From assembly GCF_025947365.1 (NCBI RefSeq), contig NZ_CP110012.1:62001-126000 (forward strand): a stretch of DNA of 64,000 nucleotides. Direction: 5' to 3'. The notes beneath the pieces were generated by a model, which had not been told where the DNA came from, did no database searches, and saw only the letters and a program-made list of their open reading frames with translations. Positions within the stretch are counted from its first letter, which is position 1. Every line of letters begins with the position of its first letter. Positions 8,436-18,454 of the stretch are shown here, piece after piece. The translations under genes and the position numbers were made by a program. This DNA comes from Flavobacterium sp. N502540 (GTDB taxonomy: Bacteria > Bacteroidota > Bacteroidia > Flavobacteriales > Flavobacteriaceae).

Positions 8436-10091
8436 ATGAAAAAAACACTTCTCACACTCCACCTCTTATTTTCGACAGTACTTTTCGTTTCCGCACAAAA
8501 CAAAACCACTACTCATTCTTCAAAACCAAATATCATCCTGATTCTGGTCGACGATATGGGCTATTCTGATTTAGGTAATTATGGTTCTGAAATTAAAACA
8601 CCCAATCTCGATCAATTAGCCAGTGAAGGTTTACGTCTTCGCGAATTCTATAACAACTCGATTTGCGCACCTACCAGAGCCTCTTTGTTAACAGGACAAT
8701 ACCAGCACAAAGCCGGAATGGGATTTTTTGATATCAATCTGGGCCTGCCGGCTTATCAGGGATACCTCAACAAAGAATCTTTGACACTAGGAGAGGTTTT
8801 CCGTTCGGGCGGTTACAGCACGCTGCTTTCGGGAAAATGGCACGTGGGTTCCGAAGATCAGTCGCAATGGCCCAACCAGAGAGGCTTTGATAAATTTTAT
8901 GGTATCTTAAAAGGAGCTTCCAGTTATTTCGACAGCAAACCTCTGCCTTTCGGAAAAACACCTTATCCGGTAAAATTACTTCGAAACAATGAAGAACTCC
9001 ATCCTAAAGACGATTCGTATTATTTTACCGATGAAATCGGAAACAACGCGGTGACTTTTCTCGACGAACAAAACAAAGAAAATAAGCCGTTCTTTCTGTA
9101 TTTAGCTTTTACCGCTCCACACTGGCCACTACAGGCAAAACCAGTCGACATTTCCAAATACAAAGGGAAATTTGACGAAGGCTGGGATGTTTTAAGAGAA
9201 AAAAGAATCGAAAAGCTAAAAGCAAATGGCATTTTATCCGCCAATCAAACCGTATCACCAAGAGATCCGGAAGTACCGGAATGGAACAAACTTACCTATG
9301 ACGAAAAACAATTCTGGAAAGCCAAAATGGAAGTTTATGCCGCAATGGTAGACAATATGGATCAGAATGTGGGTAAAGTTTTGAATAAATTAAAAGCATT
9401 AAAAAAAGATAAAAACACCCTCATTATATTTATTTCAGACAATGGTGCGCAGGGCGGTTTCAATACCTACAATCCATTAGGCAGAGGTTTGGTCCGAAAT
9501 GATGGACCAATTGGAACTTCAGGTTCATTCGATTATCAGGAGCAAAACTGGGCCTATTTATCGAATACTCCTTTACAACAATACAAAAACAATATGCACG
9601 AAGGCGGCTTCAGTTCTCCATTTATTGCCTGGTTTCCTTCAAAAATAAAAGCAGGCCGTATCGATAAAGGTACCGGACACATTATTGACCTTGCTCCTAC
9701 TTTTTATGAATTGGCCGGAATTGAATATCCAAAAGAATACAATGGTGTGAAATCTAATTCGTTGCCAGGGAAAAGTCTTCTGCCAGTTTTATTCGACAAC
9801 GTTTCCGAGGTCAACAGAGGAGCACCGTTATTTTGGGAAAGAGCCGGAAACAGAGCGGTACGGGATGGAAAATGGAAACTGGTATCGATTTACCCCTCTT
9901 ATGAATGGGAACTCTATGATATCGAAACAGATCGCGGTGAAACTAATAATGTAGCCAAACAAAATCCCGGTATTGTCAATAAACTATCAGCTGCCTATTT
10001 TGACTGGGCCGATCAGACCGGAGTTGTAGAGTATAGTAAATTTAAGCTAAAACCGGAAGTAATGCCCGGCGGAGCATCTCTAAAAAAATAA
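8436..10091 (+). CDS. Second secreted arylsulfatase-type sulfatase (family S1)
   Basis: 551 residues with signal peptide ending FVSAQ near residue 21. The motif Cys77-Ala-Pro-Thr-Arg-Ala-Ser-Leu-Leu-Thr-Gly is the S1 sulfatase signature requiring formylglycine. Early metal ligands are in ILILVDDMGYSD (residues 34-45); a later IFISDNGAQGG supplies further ligands, and SGKWHVG matches the usual Lys/His pair. It is shorter than the first sulfatase and differs in sequence, so two specificities are likely. A 191-bp gap separates it from the exporter; no clear promoter or terminator was seen in that gap. A Rho-independent terminator follows at 10125. Confidence 0.93.
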   Translation: MKKTLLTLHLLFSTVLFVSAQNKTTTHSSKPNIILILVDDMGYSDLGNYGSEIKTPNLDQLASEGLRLREFYNNSICAPTRASLLTGQYQHKAGMGFFDINLGLPAYQGYLNKESLTLGEVFRSGGYSTLLSGKWHVGSEDQSQWPNQRGFDKFYGILKGASSYFDSKPLPFGKTPYPVKLLRNNEELHPKDDSYYFTDEIGNNAVTFLDEQNKENKPFFLYLAFTAPHWPLQAKPVDISKYKGKFDEGWDVLREKRIEKLKANGILSANQTVSPRDPEVPEWNKLTYDEKQFWKAKMEVYAAMVDNMDQNVGKVLNKLKALKKDKNTLIIFISDNGAQGGFNTYNPLGRGLVRNDGPIGTSGSFDYQEQNWAYLSNTPLQQYKNNMHEGGFSSPFIAWFPSKIKAGRIDKGTGHIIDLAPTFYELAGIEYPKEYNGVKSNSLPGKSLLPVLFDNVSEVNRGAPLFWERAGNRAVRDGKWKLVSIYPSYEWELYDIETDRGETNNVAKQNPGIVNKLSAAYFDWADQTGVVEYSKFKLKPEVMPGGASLKK

Positions 10092-10124
10092 TTGCTTTTT
10101 TTAATATTTTGAGTAGTTATTTCC

Positions 10125-10158
10125 AAAAGCGGTTGTTTCAATACAATCGCTTTTTTTT
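10125..10158 (+). terminator. Rho-independent terminator after second sulfatase
   Basis: AAAAGCGGTTGT (10125-10136) and ACAATCGCTTTT form an 11-12 bp stem with one mismatch, followed by a T run. It ends the sulfatase transcript, so the following SusC/SusD pair has its own promoter. Confidence 0.85.
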
Positions 10159-10440
10159 GTCTTAAAAATTAAACTTTAAAAAATAATCAAACAAAACCTT
10201 AAATATCACACATAAAACTACAATTTTAGCTAAATATTAATATTTAAAATATTAAAAAAACATTTCAATTACATTATAAACAATAAAGCGTTTTATTTTT
10301 TTCTAAAAAACTTAAATTAAAAGCAATTTGTTACAAATATCACAAAAACATACATTTTAGTTATTTTAAATGTTAAAAATAAGCGACTTATTAACAGAAA
10401 ATTAAGATATTTGAGAAAACTAATCCTAACATACATACCA
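10159..10440. other. AT-rich intergenic stretch upstream of second susC
   Basis: About 280 bp, very AT-rich, with no open frame that looks coding. A weak promoter-like pair is present, TTTG near 10328 and TACATTTT near 10351, close to the Bacteroidota TTG/TAnnTTTG pattern with about 20 bp spacing. No operator-like palindrome was noticed. The remaining sequence shows nothing recognisable. Confidence 0.4.
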
Positions 10441-13400
10441 ATGAAAATCAACTTTAAGCTTTTTTTAGGGCTATTGATCGCATTATTCATGCAAATAGTC
10501 AATGCACAAGAAGGATCTATTACAGGGAAAGTTACTGACTCAAAACGAATTCCCCTTCCGGGAGTTAACATTCTTGTAAAAGGAACAAAAATCAGCACTC
10601 AAACTGATTTTGATGGAAATTTTAAAATAACAGCAAAAAAAGGAGACATACTAACTGTAAGTTATGTCAGTTTTGCAACTGTACATGTCCCTGCTTCCAA
10701 TTTAATGACCGTGCAGCTGGTCGAAACTCAAAATGAACTGGAAGCTGTTCTGGTTGTAGGTTACGGAACACAAACTAAAAAGAATTTAACGGATAATATT
10801 GCCCGTGTTACTGCAAAAGATATCCAGCAAATACCTGTTTCAAACGTTCAAAATGCACTGGTAGGTAAACTTGCCGGTGTACAAATCACTCAGACAAACG
10901 GTAAAGTTGAAGGTGGTATAAATGTTAGGGTTCGTGGTGCTGCCAGTATTAGTGCGGGAACACAGCCTCTATACGTTTTAGATGGAATTCCCTTGATTAC
11001 AGACAACGAATCCAGCAACGGAGCGCCAACAAATCCATTATTGACTTTGAGCCCGAATGAAATCGAGTCTATCGACGTCTTAAAAGACGCCTCATCTGCA
11101 GCGATTTATGGTGCACGTGGAGCTAATGGAGTCGTAATCATCACTACCAAAAAAGGAAAAGATGGAAAAGGAACTTTCTCTCTTAATTTCTCACAAGGTG
11201 TTAGTGAAGCCACTCACAAAAGAAAATGGTTAAACTCAAAACAATATGTAGAACTAATACGCGAAGCCGGAACAAATGTTGACGATTTAGCCTCGGTAGA
11301 AGAAGAATTAGATCGTCTGGCTCAGGGAACTGACTGGAGAAAAGGAGAAATTGATACAGACTGGCAGGATATCGCCTTTCAAACGGGATATACAACCGAT
11401 GCTGATTTTTCGGTTTCCGGCGGAGACGACAAAACCAGATACTTCTTTTCAGGAGCTTACAACAATACTACCGGAATTATCGACAGCAATAGTCTGGAGA
11501 GAATAACCGGAAGATCTAATTTATCACACAAAGTATCAGATCGTTTTACTGTGGGAATGAACGTTGGTTTTTCAAGAGCCATCATCAACAGAGTTCAGGA
11601 CGATAACTCTTTTACATCACCTTTACAATCCGTAGCGCAGGCTCCAATATCACAGGCAAGACTGGCAGACGGAACGGCAAACCCAAATACAGAATATGCT
11701 AACTATTTATTGGCAAAAGACAATACTTTCTGGAAAACCATCATGCGCAGACTTACCGGAAAAGTTTTTGGCGAACTTAAAATAGTAAAAGGTCTGAAGT
11801 TCAATTCTGATTTTTCTTATGACTACATGACTCAGACAGAAGACTACTGGCAGGGAAAAAATGCTCCTTTTATGGCAACAGACGGTGCTGTATTTGCCAC
11901 CTCAGTAAATACCGAAAATTATATTTTCAGTAACTACTTTACCTACGACAAAACATTTGCAGAAAAACACGCTCTGAATCTTGTTGCCGGTATGGAACTT
12001 AACAAGTACAACAATAGATATCAGGATGTAAACAGCATCTACTTCCCTAACGACGGTTTTCAGACTATCGACGGAGGAGCCGAAATTAATGAAGGACACG
12101 GTAGGGAAATCGATTATGCCTTTGTATCTCAATTTGGAAGATTAAGCTATGCTTTTGATGGTAAATACCTGTTTAAAGCCAGTATTCGTCGTGACGGCTC
12201 TTCCCGTTTTGGAAAAAACGAGCGCTATGGTGTTTTCCCTGCACTCTCTGCCGGTTGGGTAATCTCTCAGGAAAATTTCCTGAAAGAAAATCCGGTTTTA
12301 ACCTATTTGAAAATAAAAGGAAGCTGGGGTAAATTAGGAAATGCCGAAATTGGAAACTTTGCTTCACGCCAGTTGTATCAGACAAATCCCTATAATTTAA
12401 AATCAGGACTTACCTTTGACCAGCCCGGAAATGACAATTTAACCTGGGAGAAATCGACTCAAATTGATTTTGGTGCCGAACTGGGCTTTTTAGATAAAAT
12501 TACTTTCGAGGCCGATTACTACCAAAAAGATACAGACGGGTTGCTTTTTGATGTTCCGCTTCCTAAAAGTGCCGGTGGTGGTGATTTAGGCACCATTAGC
12601 AAAAATATCGGAAAGATCAGAAGTAGTGGTTTCGAATTCACTTTAAACACTAAAAATATCACCACCGAAAATTTTACCTGGACAACAAGTTTCAATTTAA
12701 CTACCAATCAATCTAAGGTAAAATCGCTACCCAACAACAATGCAGATGTAATAAGCAGTTATACCATTAATAGAGTTGGTGAAAACATTTCGTCTTTCTA
12801 TTTGGTGGAATACGCAGGAGTTGATCCCGCAAACGGAGATGCACTTTTTGTAAAAAACACAAAAAATGCCGATGGAAGCATTGACAAAAGTACCACTAAT
12901 GACTATAGTGAAGCACAGAGAACCATTCTTGGGAATCCGTTTCCAACGTTAATGTCAGGGCTTACCAATACGATCCTGTACAAAGGAGTTGATTTTTCAT
13001 TTACATTTCAGGGAGAATGGGGCGCCAGCATTTATAACACTGCAGGAATCTACCAGTCTACAGCAGCCGATTATTTCGATAATCAGACACTGGATCAGTT
13101 AGACCGTTGGCAAAAACCGGGGGACATTACTAATGTGCCACAAGCGAGATTTGGAGGGTCAAACGGTACCCAAAATTCAAGCCGTTACCTTGGCAAATCA
13201 GATTTCATACGTTTAAGAAACCTGACTTTAGGATACTCATTACCTAAAAAGACAGTAAGCGACATGGGAATGAGCAATTTAAGAATTTACATGACGGCAG
13301 TAAATTTATTGACTTTTACTAATTATAAAGGTTCTGATCCTGAGTCACGAAGAGACGATATCACAAGAGCAAATCCTAATATTGGACAGGAATTTTATTC

Positions 13401-13449
13401 GGCCCCACCAGCCAGAACAATCGCTATGGGAGTAAATATCAATTTTTAA
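10441..13449 (+). CDS. SusC/RagA-family TonB-dependent outer membrane receptor (complete)
   Basis: 1002 residues from ATG 10441; the frame extends to a TTG at 10411 but MKINFKLFLGLLIALF ending VNAQ gives a clean signal peptide. A carboxypeptidase-D regulatory-like domain follows (GKVTDSKRIPLPGVNILVKG), then the SusC hallmark segment AVLVVGYGTQTKKNLT, a plug domain (NALVGKLAGVQITQ, YVLDGIPL, DASSAAIYGARGANGVVIITT) and a 22-strand-type barrel ending MGVNINF with terminal Phe. It imports oligomers together with the SusD 10 bp downstream. A different pair flanks the sulfatase cluster on its other side, so the locus has two pumps. Substrate unknown; proximity to sulfatases suggests a sulfated or co-occurring polymer. 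Confidence 0.95.
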   Translation: MKINFKLFLGLLIALFMQIVNAQEGSITGKVTDSKRIPLPGVNILVKGTKISTQTDFDGNFKITAKKGDILTVSYVSFATVHVPASNLMTVQLVETQNELEAVLVVGYGTQTKKNLTDNIARVTAKDIQQIPVSNVQNALVGKLAGVQITQTNGKVEGGINVRVRGAASISAGTQPLYVLDGIPLITDNESSNGAPTNPLLTLSPNEIESIDVLKDASSAAIYGARGANGVVIITTKKGKDGKGTFSLNFSQGVSEATHKRKWLNSKQYVELIREAGTNVDDLASVEEELDRLAQGTDWRKGEIDTDWQDIAFQTGYTTDADFSVSGGDDKTRYFFSGAYNNTTGIIDSNSLERITGRSNLSHKVSDRFTVGMNVGFSRAIINRVQDDNSFTSPLQSVAQAPISQARLADGTANPNTEYANYLLAKDNTFWKTIMRRLTGKVFGELKIVKGLKFNSDFSYDYMTQTEDYWQGKNAPFMATDGAVFATSVNTENYIFSNYFTYDKTFAEKHALNLVAGMELNKYNNRYQDVNSIYFPNDGFQTIDGGAEINEGHGREIDYAFVSQFGRLSYAFDGKYLFKASIRRDGSSRFGKNERYGVFPALSAGWVISQENFLKENPVLTYLKIKGSWGKLGNAEIGNFASRQLYQTNPYNLKSGLTFDQPGNDNLTWEKSTQIDFGAELGFLDKITFEADYYQKDTDGLLFDVPLPKSAGGGDLGTISKNIGKIRSSGFEFTLNTKNITTENFTWTTSFNLTTNQSKVKSLPNNNADVISSYTINRVGENISSFYLVEYAGVDPANGDALFVKNTKNADGSIDKSTTNDYSEAQRTILGNPFPTLMSGLTNTILYKGVDFSFTFQGEWGASIYNTAGIYQSTAADYFDNQTLDQLDRWQKPGDITNVPQARFGGSNGTQNSSRYLGKSDFIRLRNLTLGYSLPKKTVSDMGMSNLRIYMTAVNLLTFTNYKGSDPESRRDDITRANPNIGQEFYSAPPARTIAMGVNINF

Positions 13450-13459
13450 ATCGATCAAA

Positions 13460-14857
13460 ATGAAATCAAACACTATACTATTATTTATGCTTTTTGCAGT
13501 CTTTTTTACAAGCTGTCAAGACGAATTAAACATAGAACCAAAGCAAAGAGAAGACGCTTCTGTAACGTTAAGTACAGAAGAAGGGGTTACCAATGTACTC
13601 ACCGGAACTTATGCTCTTGCCGCAAGAGGAAATGCTTACGGAGGAAGAATCTTAGTTTATGCAGATTTACTGGGAGCGACAGGTGTCACCGCTACTACTG
13701 ATTTTAGATTCAGAGGAACTTTTGGCGAATTAAGACAAATGTATATCAAACAAATGCTTGCTGATAACGTAATCATCACCGGAACTTACTCCAGATGTTA
13801 CGAAATCGTAAACGCTACCAATACCGTTATCGACAATATCGACAAAGTAAAAGATCCGGCCAAACAAGCCCGAATGATTGGTGAAGCTAATTTTTTAAGA
13901 TCACTTGCTTATTTTGATTTAGTGCGCTTTTTTGCAAAACCATACGTTAGCGGTCAGCCAAATAATCAGTTGGGAATTGTAATAAGAGACAAAGCCATTT
14001 ATGATTTCAACGCCGATTTATCAAAAGAAAGAAGTACGGTTGCCGAAGTATACAAAGTAATCATTGACGGATTAAATCTTGCTTACACCAATCTTCCAAA
14101 AGACAATAGTTTTTATGCTGATAAATATGCTGCAAAAGCCCTATTAGCGAGAGTATATCTGCAACAAGGCAATTACGCTTTGGCAAGAGACGCTGCCGAT
14201 GATGTGATCAAAAACAGCGGACACTCTTTGTCTACAAAATATGCAGATGCCTTTAATCATGATACCGATCAGGCTGAAGATGTATTTGCTATCCAAATTA
14301 CAAAGCAAACCGGAGTAAACGATGCCAATACCTTTTATTCAGCCGAGAATAATGGAGGACGCGGAGGTGACATTGCGATAAGAGATCCATATCTGGAAAA
14401 ATTTACAGATCCTAACGACGATCGTGCAAAATTCAATTATGTAAACCCTGTAAATGACAGAATACTAACCCTGAAATTTACCGATCAATTTGCTAACGTA
14501 GGGATCATACGTCTGGCCGAAATGTACCTCATCAGAGCTGAAGCAAACTTTCGCGCCGGAACAGTGGTAGGCAACACTCCAATTGACGATATCAACATCA
14601 TCCGAACAAGAGCCAATGCCGAAAATTTAACCGCAATAACGCTTGACGATATTTTATTGGAGCGCCAACTGGAACTGGCAATGGAAGGCTTTTCAATTCA
14701 CGATATCCGAAGAACAAAAGGCTCCATTGATGTAAGTGGCGACGGTGACGGATCTGAATTATTATCTTATGATGCAGATCTACTGGTATTTCCTATTCCA
14801 ATCTCGGAAATGGATGCCAACAAAAAAATCACCCAGAATCCGGGTTACAGCAAGTAA
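13460..14857 (+). CDS. SusD/RagB-family surface lipoprotein
   Basis: 465 residues with lipoprotein signal MKSNTILLFMLFAVFFTSC and Cys19 for lipidation. Family landmarks: GEANFLRSLAYFDLVRFFAKPY, AAKALLARVYLQQGNYALARDAAD (a TPR-like helix pair), RLAEMYLIRAEANFRAG, and a C-terminal LVFPIPISEMDANKKITQNPGY. It pairs with the SusC gene 10 bp upstream. A strong hairpin terminator at 14878 closes the unit. Sequence is clearly different from the SusD at 1529, so the two pairs probably bind different ligands. Confidence 0.95.
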   Translation: MKSNTILLFMLFAVFFTSCQDELNIEPKQREDASVTLSTEEGVTNVLTGTYALAARGNAYGGRILVYADLLGATGVTATTDFRFRGTFGELRQMYIKQMLADNVIITGTYSRCYEIVNATNTVIDNIDKVKDPAKQARMIGEANFLRSLAYFDLVRFFAKPYVSGQPNNQLGIVIRDKAIYDFNADLSKERSTVAEVYKVIIDGLNLAYTNLPKDNSFYADKYAAKALLARVYLQQGNYALARDAADDVIKNSGHSLSTKYADAFNHDTDQAEDVFAIQITKQTGVNDANTFYSAENNGGRGGDIAIRDPYLEKFTDPNDDRAKFNYVNPVNDRILTLKFTDQFANVGIIRLAEMYLIRAEANFRAGTVVGNTPIDDINIIRTRANAENLTAITLDDILLERQLELAMEGFSIHDIRRTKGSIDVSGDGDGSELLSYDADLLVFPIPISEMDANKKITQNPGYSK

Positions 14858-14877
14858 AATACAACTCAAAAAAAAAA

Positions 14878-14905
14878 CATCCCGCTAAACGGGATGTTTT
14901 TTTTT
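14878..14905. terminator. Bidirectional hairpin terminator between susD and rocD
   Basis: CATCCCG (14878-14884), loop CTAAA, CGGGATG (14890-14896), flanked by an A run on the left and a T run on the right, so it can serve both converging genes. Confidence 0.9.
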
Positions 14906-14923
14906 ATACTAAAATCAAAAAAA

Positions 14924-16177
14924 CTAATTCTTGAAAGCATTCAGTGATTTCTCGATAATTTCAAGACACTCCTGAATTTGAGATTCGGTCATCACCAAAG
15001 GCGGTGCCAGTCTAATTTTATTTCCATGAGTTGGTTTAGCCAATAATCCGTTATCTCTGAATTTCAAACAAATTTCCCATGCCAAATCTGAATCTTCACC
15101 ACAATTAATCACAATTGCATTTAATAATCCTTTACCGCGAACCAGTGTGATCAGATCATTGCGTTCTGCAATTTCATTTAACCCTTTTCTTAAAATAACT
15201 CCCAGACGTTCTGCATTTTCGGCAAGATTTTCTTCTTTGATTACTTCAAGAGCTGCTATCGCAACCGCAGCTGCAACCGGATTTCCTCCAAAAGTAGACC
15301 CATGTTGTCCCGGTTTGATTACATTCATAATTTCATCATTACACAAAACTGCTGATACCGGATACACCCCGCCAGAAATTGCTTTTCCTAAAATTAAAAT
15401 ATCAGGTTGTACATTTTCATGCTGTACGGCTAATAATTTTCCGGTACGCGCGATTCCCGTCTGAACCTCATCTGCAATGAACAAAACATTATGTTTTTCA
15501 CACAATGCTTTGGCTTTCGCCAAATATCCTTCAGAAGGAACATAAACTCCCGCTTCTCCCTGAATTGGTTCTACTAAAAACCCTGCAATATTTTTTGACG
15601 ACTCCAATGCTTTTTCAAGAGCAGCCAGATTATCGTATTCAATTTTTATAAATCCTTCTGTAAAAGGTCCGAAATTTTTGCGTGCTACTTCATCATTTGA
15701 AAACGAAATGATAGTAGTTGTTCTTCCGTGAAAGTTGTTTTCGCACACGATTACCTGTGCCTGATTTTCCGGAATTCCTTTTACTTCATAAGCCCATTTT
15801 CTACACACTTTAAGAGCCGTTTCAACTGCCTCGGCACCGGTATTCATAGGTAATACTTTATCAAAACCAAAATACTTTGTTACAAATTCCTCGTAATTAC
15901 CTAATTTGTCATTGTAAAAAGCACGTGAAGTCAGTGTAAGTTTTTGAGCCTGATCGACCATAGCCTTCACAATCTTTGGATGACAGTGTCCTTGATTTAC
16001 AGCTGAATACGCAGATAAAAAATCAAAGTATTTTTTCCCGTCTACATCCCACACATAAACACCTTCTCCTCTTTCTAAAACAACAGGAAGTGGGTGGTAA
16101 TTATGTGCTCCGTATTTATTTTCTTTTTCAATCAAAACCTCTGATTTTGACGACAGGGCATTTTCAGTATGAATCAT
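14924..16177 (-). CDS. rocD: Ornithine aminotransferase (ornithine--oxo-acid transaminase)
   Basis: 417 residues, class III PLP-dependent aminotransferase. Visible landmarks are [12 protein letters not shown] (112-123), the phosphate/ring contact ADEVQTG with Asp236, and LGKAISGG with the PLP lysine Lys265. [20 protein letters not shown] near the N-terminus and the overall length match bacterial and eukaryotic ornithine aminotransferases rather than acetylornithine aminotransferase. It converts ornithine and 2-oxoglutarate to glutamate semialdehyde and glutamate, linking arginine to proline and glutamate. The gene is divergent from an Lrp-family regulator 295 bp away, the usual arrangement for amino-acid-responsive control; regulation by that protein is inference. 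Confidence 0.93.
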   Translation of the reverse strand: MIHTENALSSKSEVLIEKENKYGAHNYHPLPVVLERGEGVYVWDVDGKKYFDFLSAYSAVNQGHCHPKIVKAMVDQAQKLTLTSRAFYNDKLGNYEEFVTKYFGFDKVLPMNTGAEAVETALKVCRKWAYEVKGIPENQAQVIVCENNFHGRTTTIISFSNDEVARKNFGPFTEGFIKIEYDNLAALEKALESSKNIAGFLVEPIQGEAGVYVPSEGYLAKAKALCEKHNVLFIADEVQTGIARTGKLLAVQHENVQPDILILGKAISGGVYPVSAVLCNDEIMNVIKPGQHGSTFGGNPVAAAVAIAALEVIKEENLAENAERLGVILRKGLNEIAERNDLITLVRGKGLLNAIVINCGEDSDLAWEICLKFRDNGLLAKPTHGNKIRLAPPLVMTESQIQECLEIIEKSLNAFKN

Positions 16178-16205
16178 GATCTTATTTATTTAAAATTTTA
16201 AACCA

Positions 16206-16213
16206 CAAAAGTA
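16206..16213 (-). promoter_or_regulatory. Candidate -7 element of rocD
   Basis: On the minus strand this reads TACTTTTG, a full match to the Bacteroidota -7 pattern TAnnTTTG, 29 bp upstream of the rocD ATG. No good -33 TTG was found at standard spacing. Confidence 0.35.
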
Positions 16214-16343
16214 TTAAAAATTTCTCATTAAACCCTTATTAATAACGAATTTTGACTTTAAAAAAGACTTTCTAAGTCAAATTAAAAGGTTTTAGCGGTA
16301 AAAAAAAATCAATTTTAATTTCTTTATAATCCCCTTCAATCCC

Positions 16344-16372
16344 TTGTTAATTAAAAAAAATAGTTACTTTTA
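16344..16372 (+). promoter_or_regulatory. Candidate promoter of lrp-like gene
   Basis: TTG (16344-16346), 18-bp spacer, TACTTTTA (16365-16372). This fits the Bacteroidota TTG/TAnnTTTG promoter with one mismatch at the last base. It implies a leader of about 90 nt before ATG 16473. Confidence 0.45.
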
Positions 16373-16472
16373 TGAATGTGAAATTATTGTCGCCTATTTA
16401 AAGACATTTACCGTTTTTTTTTAAGAACAGCTGCAATAACATAAGCTTTAAGATTAAACACAATTTATAAGA

Positions 16473-16925
16473 ATGGATATATTAGACGAATTTGATATTA
16501 GCATCATTAAAGAATTAGAAAAAGATGGAAGAATGGCTTTTTCTGCAATCGCTGCTAATTTGAAAATATCAAACACCATGGTACATCAGCGTATTAACAG
16601 AATGATCGAACAAGGTGTAATTGGTGGAATCAAACCTATCATCCAGGAAAAAAACATCGGTTATGACTGGGCATCTTTTACAGGAATCACCCTGAATAAA
16701 GATTCTGACTCAGATCGGATTATTGAAGAATTAAAAGAAATTCCGGAAATTACAGAATGTTATTATGTGACAGGATCCTTTACGCTTTACATCAAAATCA
16801 TAGCGAAAAATCACGAACACATGCGCCGAATCCTGTATGAAAAAATCGATGGTATTCCGGGCATCGCCAAAACCGATTCGATTATTGAACTGGGCTGTGC
16901 GTTCAAACGAAATATCTCTTTATAA
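16473..16925 (+). CDS. Lrp/AsnC-family transcriptional regulator
   Basis: 150 residues, the normal Lrp/AsnC length. The N-terminal winged HTH (LDEFDISIIKELEKDGRMAF, then AANLKISNTMVHQRINRM) is followed by a RAM/ligand domain with EIPEITECYYVTGSFTLYIKI. Such proteins respond to amino acids and control their metabolism. It is divergent from ornithine aminotransferase and lies 20 bp upstream of a secreted M28 peptidase on the same strand, so it may lead a peptide/amino-acid degradation operon and also act on rocD. Which effector it senses cannot be told from the sequence. Confidence 0.92.
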   Translation: MDILDEFDISIIKELEKDGRMAFSAIAANLKISNTMVHQRINRMIEQGVIGGIKPIIQEKNIGYDWASFTGITLNKDSDSDRIIEELKEIPEITECYYVTGSFTLYIKIIAKNHEHMRRILYEKIDGIPGIAKTDSIIELGCAFKRNISL

Positions 16926-16945
16926 TTACTTTTAAATTTTAAACA

Positions 16946-18439
16946 ATGATGTTACGAAAACTGCTTTTACTTACTTTGTTTTGCTGTAAGTCGGCCCTGT
17001 TTTCGCAAATCGTTGTTCCCAGTCCATCAAAAAGTGATTTCTCCCCTACACTTTCTTTTTTAGCTTCCGATTGGATGGAGGGACGCGGAACTACACAAAA
17101 AGGAGCTTTTCTGGCCTCTGAATATATTGCTTCAATGATGGAGCTTTACCAATTAGTTCCGTACGACACAAAATTAGGATACTATCAGAATTTCAAAATT
17201 GAAGAACACACCGTAAAAAAGGCTGTACTTGAAATAAAAAAAGGCAGTAAAGAAACTTTCCTCCTTTCTCCACAGACCGATTTTCAAGTTACCCCTATCG
17301 CAAAATCGTTACAAAAAGAAGCTGAAGTCGTTTTTGCAGGTTACGGATTAAATCTGCCGAAAGAAAACTATGATGACTATAAAAGCCTGAATATAAAAGA
17401 TAAAATTGTTGTCATTCTAAAAGGCTTCCCGGGACATTTGGACAGCACATCGGTATCGTATCAAAAATTCAAAAAGTACTATCCCGAAGAAAACAACCTG
17501 GAAGAAATCAAACTTCAAACTGCTATCAGCAAAGGAGCCAGTGCATTGATTATTATTGATTGCAAAAAATGGGTCAAATTTAAAAAAGAAACTGCCTTCC
17601 ATTCCCTCGAAAATTCAGTCATTACTTCGATTCCCGTTTTTGAACTAAGTAAATCAGCTGCCGAAAAGCTTTTTACCGGAAGCAGTATCTCCTTAGAATT
17701 TATAGAGAAAAAAGCGGCGCAAAAACCATCCTTTGCTTCTGCTCTATTGAAAAAAACAAAGATTAGTTTCTCTATAGAATTACAATCTCAAACTTTTCCG
17801 GTTCGCAATGTTTTAGGAATGATTCCGGGGAAAGACACCACTAAAACGATTATTGTTGGTGCTCATTACGATCATTTAGGCATCCTAAACGATTCTATTT
17901 ACAATGGGGCCGACGACAATGCATCAGGAGTTTCCGGAATGCTGGCATTGGCCAAAAAATGGTCCGAAACCAAAACAAAACCTCCCTGCACTATGTTATT
18001 TGCTTCGTGGACCGCCGAAGAAATGGGACTTTTGGGAAGTGAATATTTTGTTCAGCATTTAGATTCCGAAAAGCAAAAAATACTACTCGCTATTAATATG
18101 GACATGATTTCGAGAAGTGCTCCCGAGGACAAAACACATCGTATTTTAAGCATCGGAACACAAAAAGAAAACGATTATCTAAAAGAAATTGCGAATCTCA
18201 GCAATACAAAACTTTCGAAACCTTTTACACTTGATCTATGGGAAACCAACGGACATACCGGAAGTGATTATGCCTCTTTTACTGCTAAAGAAATTCCCAT
18301 CATGACATTCTTCAGTGGTTTTCACGACGATTACCACTCCACCAGAGATACCGCTTCAAAAGTAGATTTAGATAAAATAAAAGATGTTCTCTTTATTGTC
18401 AATACTTCTCTTTTAAATTTTATAAACCAGCTGCATTAA
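16946..18439 (+). CDS. Secreted M28-family zinc aminopeptidase with PA domain
   Basis: 497 residues with an N-terminal signal ending ALFSQ. A protease-associated insertion lies about 90-260 (AEVVFAGYGLNLP, IKDKIVVILKGFPG). The catalytic M28 part has GAHYDHLG and NGADDNASG (zinc His and bridging Asp), WTAEEMGLLGSEYF (general base and ligand Glu), NMDMISRS (ligand Asp) and DYHSTRDTASKVD (ligand His). It would release N-terminal residues from peptides outside the cytoplasm. Two adjacent ATG codons are possible starts at 16946 and 16949. It lies 20 bp after lrp and 15 bp before the cyanophycinase-like gene, so an operon is likely. Confidence 0.92.
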   Translation: MMLRKLLLLTLFCCKSALFSQIVVPSPSKSDFSPTLSFLASDWMEGRGTTQKGAFLASEYIASMMELYQLVPYDTKLGYYQNFKIEEHTVKKAVLEIKKGSKETFLLSPQTDFQVTPIAKSLQKEAEVVFAGYGLNLPKENYDDYKSLNIKDKIVVILKGFPGHLDSTSVSYQKFKKYYPEENNLEEIKLQTAISKGASALIIIDCKKWVKFKKETAFHSLENSVITSIPVFELSKSAAEKLFTGSSISLEFIEKKAAQKPSFASALLKKTKISFSIELQSQTFPVRNVLGMIPGKDTTKTIIVGAHYDHLGILNDSIYNGADDNASGVSGMLALAKKWSETKTKPPCTMLFASWTAEEMGLLGSEYFVQHLDSEKQKILLAINMDMISRSAPEDKTHRILSIGTQKENDYLKEIANLSNTKLSKPFTLDLWETNGHTGSDYASFTAKEIPIMTFFSGFHDDYHSTRDTASKVDLDKIKDVLFIVNTSLLNFINQLH

Positions 18440-18454
18440 CTCCATTCAAAAACG

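Noticed and set aside
10411..10440. Upstream TTG start for the second SusC
   Set aside because: ATG 10441 gives a normal signal peptide; the ten extra residues would disturb it.
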